From contig JAUIJB010000028.1 of the NCBI GenBank assembly GCA_030430455.1, positions 1 to 41,825 of the forward strand: 41,825 nucleotides of DNA, in the 5' to 3' direction. The translations under genes were made by a program, and so were the position numbers. Under the pieces are notes generated by a model. The model did not search any database, had not been told where the DNA came from, and saw only the letters and a list, made by a program, of their open reading frames with translations. Origin of the DNA: Verrucomicrobiia bacterium (GTDB lineage Bacteria; Verrucomicrobiota; Verrucomicrobiia; Verrucomicrobiales; Akkermansiaceae). Each line of letters starts with the position of its first letter. Position 1 is the first letter of the stretch. This document shows, piece after piece, positions 15,717-22,669 of this stretch.

Positions 15717-16334
15717 TCAAGGCTCGGCAGGGTCGGCGGGGAAGGCAAGGCCTTCGGGACCCTGAAGCCGGTTCCACTCGACCAGGTCCGGGAAAAAGGT
15801 CTCGAAGGCTCCGGCGAGCCCTTCGCGTCGACGGAGGACGCCGGCGAAGGCGCGGGTCAGCGGCTCGAAGCGATGACTGCGCCGGGCGATCCGCAGGAAC
15901 ACCTGCTCGAGCTGGCCGAAGTCGCCGTAGCGCCCCAGCCAGTCGTCGGCGATGCGGGCGTCGATGCTTGCCGCCAGCGCCGCCGGCAGCCACTCGCGGT
16001 GGGCCTTTTGCTCGGCATAGGCAAGGTCGAGGAATTCACGCAGGCTGACCGCGGAATGACGCCGCCACGACGAGGCCAGGAAATGGTCGAAGCTGATGTC
16101 GACGAGCGGGTTGGCGAAGCGGCGCAGTTCACCGTCGAACATCCCGCGCGCCCGGACCACCGCGGGGTGGGTGTCGGTGAAGCGGTCCACCGCGCGGTGG
16201 CGGACGATCCCGGCGACGACGGCGGGCGGCAGGTCGATCGTCTCCGGTCGCCCGGTGACGAAGTCGCCCAGCAGGTTGCCGATGCGCGAGGCGGCGTGGT
16301 CCTCGGCGAGGAACAGGTGGGCGAGGTGGTTCAT
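15717..16334 (-). CDS. acpH: Acyl carrier protein phosphodiesterase (AcpH family)
   Basis: 205 aa. Family members hydrolyse the 4'-phosphopantetheine arm from holo-ACP. The N-terminus MNHLAHLFLA is the classic AcpH opening. LLGDFVTG and VRHRAVDRFTDTHPAV (metal/His-Asp region) follow, and the helical core contains DISFDHFLASSW, as expected for this HD-like fold. Its length fits the ~190-200 aa family. The ATG at 16334 is chosen because the conserved MNHLAHL begins there. It diverges from the aminotransferase gene across 106 bp. Confidence 0.88.
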   Translation of the reverse strand: MNHLAHLFLAEDHAASRIGNLLGDFVTGRPETIDLPPAVVAGIVRHRAVDRFTDTHPAVVRARGMFDGELRRFANPLVDISFDHFLASSWRRHSAVSLREFLDLAYAEQKAHREWLPAALAASIDARIADDWLGRYGDFGQLEQVFLRIARRSHRFEPLTRAFAGVLRRREGLAGAFETFFPDLVEWNRLQGPEGLAFPADPAEP

Positions 16335-16440
16335 GGCGGCCGGACGACGATGCGGCGAAGATGTTAGGAGGCTGGGGATTCCGCATGGCGATGGAAAGCT
16401 CGCGCTTGCCGCCGGCGGGGCGGCTGGCGAGTATCCGGCC

Positions 16441-17274
16441 ATGCGAAGGTGGGTCGTCGAGGACGGGAGCCTGGTCAGTCCGGAACGTCGGGACTGGAGC
16501 GAGGACCGTGCCTTCAGCCATGGCTACGGCGTCTTCGAGACCATGCTGATGGTCGACTCGCGCTTGATCTCCGCCAACCTCCACTTCAGTCGCATGAACG
16601 ACGGCTGCGAGCGGCTCGGCATCGCTCCGCCGGACCTCGCCTCGGTGCAGGAGGCCATCGCCGAGGGCATCCGCGTGCTCGGCCTCGACGAGGGCCGCGT
16701 GCGGATCCGGCTGACCCGCACGGGCGGCCGCGGGCCGCTCAACGAGCGCGGCGGCGAGGACGAGGCCACCCTGCTCGAGATGGGCCCTCTGCCGCCGGTG
16801 CCGGAGTCGGTCAAGGTGATCCTCTCGCCCTGGGTCCGCAACGAGGGCTCGCCGCTGGCCGGCATCAAGTGCCTGAGCTACGCCGAGAACCTGGTGGCGC
16901 TCGACGACGCCCGCCTCAAGGGGGCCGACGAGGCGATCCTCGGCAACAGCCGCGGCGAGATCTGCGAGGCCGCGATGGCCAACGTCTTCCTGGTCGAGAA
17001 CAACAAGCTGTTCACGCCGCACTTCGACTCGGGCTGCCTGCTCGGCACCGCGCGCGAGCGGGTGATCCGGCTCGCCCGGCACGCCGGCATCGAGGTCGTC
17101 GAGGACGCCCTGCAGCTGTTCCGCCTCGACCTCGCCGAGGAGATGTTCCTCACCTCGGCGACCCGCGGGGTGGTGCCGGTGGCGGAAATCGACGACCGCG
17201 CGCTGCCCGCACCGGGGCCGATCGGCGCCCGCATGCGTGACGCCTTCGAGGCCTCGCTGCTGAAGGCGAGGTGA
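16441..17274 (+). CDS. pabC: Class IV PLP aminotransferase, probable aminodeoxychorismate lyase
   Basis: 277 aa. Fold type IV PLP enzyme. The Schiff-base lysine is Lys143 in GIKCLSYAEN, the PLP-N1 glutamate is in EICEAAMANVFLV, and the N-terminal GYGVFETM is the family landmark. The closing SATRGVVPV matches PabC/BCAT. PabC (4-amino-4-deoxychorismate to p-aminobenzoate) is preferred because of the short length and the GYGVFET segment. D-amino-acid or branched-chain transaminase activity is not excluded. The stop codon is one base from the convergent speA stop. Confidence 0.82.
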   Translation: MRRWVVEDGSLVSPERRDWSEDRAFSHGYGVFETMLMVDSRLISANLHFSRMNDGCERLGIAPPDLASVQEAIAEGIRVLGLDEGRVRIRLTRTGGRGPLNERGGEDEATLLEMGPLPPVPESVKVILSPWVRNEGSPLAGIKCLSYAENLVALDDARLKGADEAILGNSRGEICEAAMANVFLVENNKLFTPHFDSGCLLGTARERVIRLARHAGIEVVEDALQLFRLDLAEEMFLTSATRGVVPVAEIDDRALPAPGPIGARMRDAFEASLLKAR

Positions 17275-17275
17275 C

Positions 17276-19210
17276 TCAGTCCTCGAAGTAGGTGTAGCCG
17301 TTGAGGTTGGCGCGGAACAGGTCCATCACGCCGCGGCGCTCCTTCGGGCTGATGCGGCCCTGGTTGACCGCCCTCTCGGCGAAGCCGCGGAAGCGGGTGA
17401 CGAGCTCCTTGGGGTCATACTCGACGTAGGACAGCACGTCGGCCACCGTGTCGCCCTCGACCTCGTGGGTGTAGACCGGCTTGCCCTCCTCGAGGTGGAC
17501 GCCGACGACGTTGGTGTCGCCGAGCAGGTTGTGGAGGTCGCCCAGGGTCTCCTGGTAGGCGCCGACGAGGAACACGCCGACGCAGTACGACTCGCCGGGC
17601 CGGAGGTGGTGGAGCGGCAGGGCCGTGGCGACGTCCTCGCGGTCGATGAACCGGTCGATCTTGCCGTCGCAGTCGCAGGTGATGTCGGCGAGCACCGCCT
17701 TGTGGACCGGACGCTCGTCGAGGCGGTGGATCGGCATCACCGGGAAGAGCTGCTTGATCGCCCAGGAGTCCGGCAGCGACTGGAACAGGCTGAAGTTGCC
17801 GTAGTAGAAGTCGACCAGGCTGTCGGAGAGCTCGCGCAGGTCCTCGGGGATCGACTCCAGGCCGCCGAGGAGCTTCGAGATGCGCGTCATGATGTGCCAG
17901 AACCAGGCCTCGGCGAGGCCGCGCTCGCGCAGGGTGGCGTCGCCATAGACGAACTGGGCGCGGACCTGGTCGCGGTAGTACAGCGCATCGTTGAAGCATT
18001 CCTGCAGGTTGTCGGTGGCGAGGTCGCGGTTGACCTGGATCAGGTTGACCAGGTTCTGGGGCGCCCTTTCGGGAATCCCCGGGGCCTCATCGGTGGTCTG
18101 GACCGAGGAGACGTCGAGGATGTTGAAGACCAGAACCGAGTAGTAGGCGACGATGGCGCGGCCCGACTCCGAGATCAGGTTCGGGTGGGCGACGCCGGAC
18201 CGGTCGCAGACCTGCATGATCGTCTCCACCACGTCGGTGCAGTACTCGAGGATCGAGTAGTTGCAGGAGGCGGCGAAGTTGGTCTTCGAGCCGTCGTAGT
18301 CGACCGCCATCCCTCCGCCGATGTCGAGCACCCCCATCGGGGCGCCCTCCTTGACGAGGTCGCAGTACATCCGGGCCACCTCGGTGGCGCCCTCCCGAAT
18401 CGCCGCGATCTGCGGGATCTGGCTGCCCTGGTGGTAGTGCAGCATCTTCAGGCAGGCGAGGTAGCCGGACTCCTTGAGCCGGTCGACCACGTCGATGACC
18501 TGCGCCGCGGAGAGGCCGAACACCGACTTGTCGCCGGCGGATTCCTCCCAGTGCCCCGAGCCCCGCGTCGACAGGCGGACCCGCACGCCGAGGTTGGGCA
18601 GCACGCCGAGCTTGCGCGAGCGCTCGAGCACCAGGTCGAGCTCAGTCGGCATCTCGAGCACGAGCATCACCCGCAGCCCCATCTTCTGGGCGTGCAGGGC
18701 GAGGTCGATGAACTCCTCGTCCTTGTAGCCGTTGCACACCAGGTAGGCCTCGGTGTCGTGCATGTGGGCCAGCGCGGCGATCAGTTCCGGCTTCGAGCCC
18801 GCCTCGAGGCCGTAGTGGTACTTGCGGCCGAACTCGCAGATCTCCTCGATGACCTGGCGCTGCTGGTTGACCTTGATGGGGTAGACGCCGCGGTACTCGC
18901 CCTGGTAGCCGGTGGTGGCGATCGCCTCGCGGAACGACTCGTTGAGCTCGGCGATCCGCGAGTGGAGCAGGTCGCGGAAGCGCAGCAGCATCGGGAGCTC
19001 CGTGCCGCGCTCGCGCAGGCCGTCGACGAGGTCGTGCAGCGAGACCCCGGTGGCGCCGTCGTCGCTGCGGTCGTCGGCAAGGCGGACCGTGGCGTGGCCC
19101 GCCTCGTTGACCCCGAAGAACCGGTGTCCCCAGTCGTCGACGCCGTAGAGCTCGGCGGAGCGCCCGGGAGTCCAGGAGTTGGATGAAGCGTGGCTGGCGG
19201 TGTCGGCCAT
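17276..19210 (-). CDS. speA: Biosynthetic arginine decarboxylase
   Basis: 644 aa, normal for SpeA (630-660). Converts arginine to agmatine, the entry point of polyamine synthesis. It is a fold type III PLP enzyme: Lys113 in YPIKVNQQ binds PLP, HYHQGSQI and DIGGGMAVDYDG line the phosphate site, ISESGRAIVAY follows, and the partner-subunit cysteine is in DITCDCDGKIDRF. ATG 19210 starts the typical WTPGRSAELYGVDDWG N-terminus; a 37-codon upstream extension runs through the RAYT-associated repeat and is rejected. A second polyamine gene, nspC, lies 1.3 kb away on the same strand beyond a transposase gene. Confidence 0.95.
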   Translation of the reverse strand: MADTASHASSNSWTPGRSAELYGVDDWGHRFFGVNEAGHATVRLADDRSDDGATGVSLHDLVDGLRERGTELPMLLRFRDLLHSRIAELNESFREAIATTGYQGEYRGVYPIKVNQQRQVIEEICEFGRKYHYGLEAGSKPELIAALAHMHDTEAYLVCNGYKDEEFIDLALHAQKMGLRVMLVLEMPTELDLVLERSRKLGVLPNLGVRVRLSTRGSGHWEESAGDKSVFGLSAAQVIDVVDRLKESGYLACLKMLHYHQGSQIPQIAAIREGATEVARMYCDLVKEGAPMGVLDIGGGMAVDYDGSKTNFAASCNYSILEYCTDVVETIMQVCDRSGVAHPNLISESGRAIVAYYSVLVFNILDVSSVQTTDEAPGIPERAPQNLVNLIQVNRDLATDNLQECFNDALYYRDQVRAQFVYGDATLRERGLAEAWFWHIMTRISKLLGGLESIPEDLRELSDSLVDFYYGNFSLFQSLPDSWAIKQLFPVMPIHRLDERPVHKAVLADITCDCDGKIDRFIDREDVATALPLHHLRPGESYCVGVFLVGAYQETLGDLHNLLGDTNVVGVHLEEGKPVYTHEVEGDTVADVLSYVEYDPKELVTRFRGFAERAVNQGRISPKERRGVMDLFRANLNGYTYFED

Positions 19211-19280
19211 GGGCGGGAAAAATGCCGGACGATCCGCAAAATGAAAGACCAATGATGCCCCCTCGACCATCCCGCCAACA

Positions 19281-19358
19281 ATAAAAGGACACACCTGTAG
19301 TCGCACCTGTAGTCGAATCATCCTTGTGATTGGGATTTGAGGTGGGTAGGGGTTGGGG
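19281..19358 (+). repeat. RAYT-associated upstream box and 12-bp tandem repeat (copy 1)
   Basis: Three parts are visible. ATAAAAGGACACACCT (19281-19296) recurs almost unchanged before the second RAYT. CACCTGTAGTCG is repeated twice in tandem (19292-19303 and 19304-19315) and is not in the second copy. A G-rich stretch GGGTAGGGGTTGGGG precedes the ATG and also recurs. The same segment lies just upstream of speA on the other strand, so it could hold the speA promoter. Confidence 0.6.
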
Positions 19359-20405
19359 ATGGCGAAGGCGAGGTGGATCGCTCCTTGGAGCGAGTCGCAG
19401 GAGAAGCCCGCGGTGTATCACCTGATTTCACGGGTGGTGGAGCGCCGCCACGCCTTTGGCGCCATGGAGAAGGAGAAGTTCCGTATCCTGATGCGGATGG
19501 CCGAGAGCTTCACCGGGTGCCGGGTCCTGAGCTACTGCATGATGTCCAACCATTTCCACATTCTCCTGGAAGTCCCGCCCAAGGGGAAGTTGGTGTTGTC
19601 CGACGGGGAGTTGCTCCGGCGGGTTGGCGTGCTGTACCCGAAGTGGAAGGTGTCTGAACTGCGGAAGCGTCTGGCGGAGGCGGAAGCTTCGCCCGCCGTG
19701 CATGCCGAACTGGTCCAGGCCTACACCTACCGGATGCACGACCTGAGCGAGTTCATGAAGTTGCTCCTGCAGCGCTTCTCGACCTGGTTCAACCGCAGGA
19801 ACGGCCGGAAGGGGAGGTTGTGGGAGCAGCGCTTCAAGAGCGTGTTGGTCGAGAATGGCACGGCGGCGCGAACGATGGCGGCCTACATTGACCTGAATCC
19901 GGTGCGCGCCGGCATCTGCGGGGACCCGGCGGAATACCGCTGGAGCAGCTATGGCGAGGCGGTCGCCGGTGGAGCCAAGGCGCGGGCGGGGCTGGTCCGT
20001 GCCTGGCGCGGGCATGAGGGAGTGTCGGGCACGGCACGCGGCTGGGTGCAGGGCGGGCTTTCGCACCAATATCGCGAGATCCTGCTCGGACGGGGGCAGG
20101 AGGTGAGGTCGGGGGGCAGCGTTCAGGGGAAGGGGATGAAGCCGGGGAGGGTCAGGTCTGAGGTGTCCGGATCGGACGCACGGGAGTGCGACTTGCGAAT
20201 CGCGCAGGTGATTCGTCACCGGGTGCGCTACTTCACCGACGGGGCGGCGATCGGAGGGAGGTCCTTCGTGGACGAGGTCTTTGCGGGCTGCCGGGAGTAT
20301 TTCGGTCCGAGGCGGAAGACCGGTGCACGCAAGCCGCGGGGTGCCCTGGCTGCACTGGCAGGCGAGCTCTGGAGCGCGCGGGACCTGCGCGTGGACACGG
20401 GATAG
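19359..20405 (+). CDS. REP-associated tyrosine transposase (RAYT, Y1/IS200-like)
   Basis: 348 aa. Single-strand HUH endonuclease related to the IS200/IS605 TnpA. The metal-binding HUH motif is HFH (65-67, in MSNHFHILLEVP). The presumed catalytic Tyr176 is in AAYIDLNPVRAG, followed by WSSYGEAV. These motifs define RAYTs, which are usually single-copy, domesticated genes linked to REP-like hairpins. The C-terminal ~130 residues (basic, ending in a FVDEVF-YFGP helix) are an extension typical of larger RAYTs. A TTG two codons upstream is less likely than ATG 19359. It lies between speA and nspC and is transcribed against both. Confidence 0.9.
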   Translation: MAKARWIAPWSESQEKPAVYHLISRVVERRHAFGAMEKEKFRILMRMAESFTGCRVLSYCMMSNHFHILLEVPPKGKLVLSDGELLRRVGVLYPKWKVSELRKRLAEAEASPAVHAELVQAYTYRMHDLSEFMKLLLQRFSTWFNRRNGRKGRLWEQRFKSVLVENGTAARTMAAYIDLNPVRAGICGDPAEYRWSSYGEAVAGGAKARAGLVRAWRGHEGVSGTARGWVQGGLSHQYREILLGRGQEVRSGGSVQGKGMKPGRVRSEVSGSDARECDLRIAQVIRHRVRYFTDGAAIGGRSFVDEVFAGCREYFGPRRKTGARKPRGALAALAGELWSARDLRVDTG

Positions 20406-20460
20406 CCGGTGCTGAATGCGTGACCAGGCTCCGGTGGATCGAATCGGGCTTCGGTCCATT

Positions 20461-20484
20461 TCCTCCGGCCGCAGTCCCGGAGGA
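20461..20484. terminator. Hairpin between convergent RAYT and nspC
   Basis: TCCTCCGG-8 nt-CCGGAGGA, a perfect 8-bp stem in the 94-bp gap between the RAYT stop (20405) and the nspC stop (20500). It is usable from both strands but has no T tract. It could also be a REP-like element linked to the RAYT. Confidence 0.5.
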
Positions 20485-20499
20485 GGATGCCGCCCGGTT

Positions 20500-21741
20500 T
20501 CAGGCCAACCGGTCGCGGAAGTCCTCGTAGCCGAACTCGCGGAGGGTCTCGCGGCGGCCGTCGCCGTGCTGCAGGACGATGTCGGGATGGGGCACGCCGT
20601 TGAAGGTGGTGGTCTTGACCATGGTGTAGTGGGCCATGTCGTCGAACACGAGGGTGTCACCGACCTCGAGCGGGCGGGGGAAGGCGTAGTCGCCGATGAC
20701 GTCGCCGGCGAGGCAGGTCGGGCCGCCGAGGCGGTGGGTGACGGAGGGCCGGGGGGCGCCGGTCGTCGCTTGCTCCGGGTCGCCGGCCGGGAGGTAGGTT
20801 TCGCCCGCGAGGGTGACGGCGGGGCGGCGGGAGTCCGCTTCGCCGGTGCCGGATTCCGGCTTCCCGACCAGGAAGACCTCGGGCCGGTAGGGCATCTCGA
20901 GGACGTCGGGCATGTGGGCGGTGGCGGAGACGTCGAGGATGGCGTGGCGGTGGCCCATGTTTTCGAAGACGTCGAGGACCGCGGTGCGGAGGACCCCGGT
21001 GTGGATCGCCGCGGCCTCGCCGGGCTCGAGCCAGACCTCGACGCCGTAGCGCTCGCGGGTCTGCCGGACCAGCCGGGCGAGGAGCTCGCGATCGTAGCCG
21101 GGCTTGGTGATCCAGTGCCCGCCGCCGAGGTTGAGCCAGCTGAACTTCGGGGAACGTAGTAGTTCTCCGAATCGCGCGTCGACCGCCTCGAGTGTGCTGG
21201 CGAGGTCCTCGGCGCCCTGCTCGCAGAGGGTGTGGAAGTGCAGGCCGCTGATGCCCTCGAGCGCGGCGGGACCGGCTTCGGCGAGCTGCGCGGCGGTGGT
21301 GCCGAGGCGCGAGCCGGGGACGCAGGGGTCGTAGAGCGGGGTGGCGCCGGTCGAGTGCTCGGGGTTGACGCGCAGGCCGCAGTGGATCTCGCCGGAGCGG
21401 AAGCGCGGGTGGCGGGTCACCCGGTCGCGGAAGCGCAACCACTGACCGGGCGAGTTGAAGTCGAGGTGGTCGGTGAACTCGAGCAGGGCGTCGATCTCGC
21501 CCGGCGTGTAGGCCGGCGAGTAGGTCAGCAACTGCTTGCCGAAGTGGTCGCGGGCGAGGCGGGCCTCCCACAGGCCCGAGGCGCAGCACCCGTCGAGGTC
21601 GTCGCGGATGAAGGGGAAGGCCTTCCAGCAGGCGAAGCCCTTCAGCGCGAGGACGATGCGGCAGCCGGCGGCCTCGCGGACCTCGCCGAGGATGGCGGCG
21701 TTGCGCCGCAGCGCGTCGACCGAGATGACGAAGGAGGCCAC
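20500..21741 (-). CDS. nspC: Carboxynorspermidine/carboxyspermidine decarboxylase
   Basis: 413 aa. Fold type III PLP decarboxylase completing the alternative spermidine route. PLP Lys34 is in LALKGFACW; LHFHTLCEQG (167-176) and LNLGGGHWITKPGY (203-216) are NspC signatures, then HRLGGPTCLAGD (336-347). The family is usually ~380 aa. Here residues ~293-335 form an insert rich in Gly, Pro and Thr between FLVG and HRLGG. The start is GTG 21741, 16 nt after the PocR-AraC stop. The partner carboxyspermidine dehydrogenase was not found in the window. speA nearby would supply agmatine for putrescine. Confidence 0.9.
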   Translation of the reverse strand: MASFVISVDALRRNAAILGEVREAAGCRIVLALKGFACWKAFPFIRDDLDGCCASGLWEARLARDHFGKQLLTYSPAYTPGEIDALLEFTDHLDFNSPGQWLRFRDRVTRHPRFRSGEIHCGLRVNPEHSTGATPLYDPCVPGSRLGTTAAQLAEAGPAALEGISGLHFHTLCEQGAEDLASTLEAVDARFGELLRSPKFSWLNLGGGHWITKPGYDRELLARLVRQTRERYGVEVWLEPGEAAAIHTGVLRTAVLDVFENMGHRHAILDVSATAHMPDVLEMPYRPEVFLVGKPESGTGEADSRRPAVTLAGETYLPAGDPEQATTGAPRPSVTHRLGGPTCLAGDVIGDYAFPRPLEVGDTLVFDDMAHYTMVKTTTFNGVPHPDIVLQHGDGRRETLREFGYEDFRDRLA

Positions 21742-21757
21742 GCGGGTCGATGGCGGC

Positions 21758-22669
21758 TCAGCCCGCGTTGATGGCGAACTTCTCGCGGCGGAACTCGCTG
21801 GGGCTCTTGCCGGTGATGCGGGCGAAGGAGCGGTTGAACTGGGACAGCGACTGGTAGCCGACGAGGAAGGCGATCTCTGAGATGCGCGAGTTCGGGCTGA
21901 GCAGCTCGCGCTTGGCCCACTCGACGCGGGCGTGGTTGACGTAGTCGGTGAAGGTCAGGCCGGTGGTGTCCTTGAACAGGCGGCAGAAGTGCGACTCGCT
22001 GGCCCCGGCGGCGCGGGCGACCTCGCCGAGCACGAGCCGCTGGTCGAGGTTGGCGTGGATGTGGGAAAGGGCGCGCTTGATGACCTCCGGCTCGCGGCCG
22101 TCCTCGATCATGGCGGCCTCGCCGGCATCCTCGGAGAGGTGGTCGGCGAAGATGACCAGCAGGTCGACCATGCTCTGGTAGCGCTCCGGATCGAGGGAGC
22201 GGGTGGTCATGTAGGCCTTGCGCAGCTGCTCGACCTCGTCGCTCTTGAGCTGCTTGCGGCCGATCGCGTCCAGCGCGCGGTCGAACATCCCCTCCGTCGG
22301 GGTGGTCTGGAAAACCTGGCCGGTCTTGAGGAAGGCGATGGTGTCGGCGCCGTGGCGGACCGGTACCGCCGTGGCGGACATGCCGGAAAAGCAGTGGCAG
22401 GTGGTCGGCCCGTCGACCTCGGCTTCCTGCAGCAGGCGCTGGTTGACGTCGCGGCAGGCGTGGCAGGCGGCGTCGCAGAGGTTGATCCGCTCGCAGAACG
22501 GGCTGCGGTTCTCGTTCTCGTCGTCGAGACACCAGCTTCTGGCGTCCGCGGGGACGAGGCGCAACGGCAGGCCCGTGGCGGTGCGGAAGGCTCCCTGGTA
22601 GCGCTTGAAACGCTCGGAATTCAGCAGGCGCTCGAAGAGGCGCCGGGCATAGGCGGTGGATTCTGCCAT
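21758..22669 (-). CDS. PocR-domain AraC-type transcription regulator
   Basis: 303 aa. Residues ~10-170 form a PocR sensory domain: the Cys cluster CERINLCDAACHAC, then CHCFSGMSATAVPV and GADTIAFLKTGQVF, the part that in this family binds small hydrocarbons or a metal/heme-like ligand. Residues ~195-300 carry the two helix-turn-helix motifs of AraC (VLGEVARAAGASESHFCRLFK and ISEIAFLVGYQSLSQFNRSF). The 5' end overlaps the ccoI 3' end by 49 nt in another frame. The PocR domain begins directly after the ATG, so the overlap seems real. Targets may include the adjacent polyamine or oxidase genes; this is inference. Confidence 0.85.
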   Translation of the reverse strand: MAESTAYARRLFERLLNSERFKRYQGAFRTATGLPLRLVPADARSWCLDDENENRSPFCERINLCDAACHACRDVNQRLLQEAEVDGPTTCHCFSGMSATAVPVRHGADTIAFLKTGQVFQTTPTEGMFDRALDAIGRKQLKSDEVEQLRKAYMTTRSLDPERYQSMVDLLVIFADHLSEDAGEAAMIEDGREPEVIKRALSHIHANLDQRLVLGEVARAAGASESHFCRLFKDTTGLTFTDYVNHARVEWAKRELLSPNSRISEIAFLVGYQSLSQFNRSFARITGKSPSEFRREKFAINAG

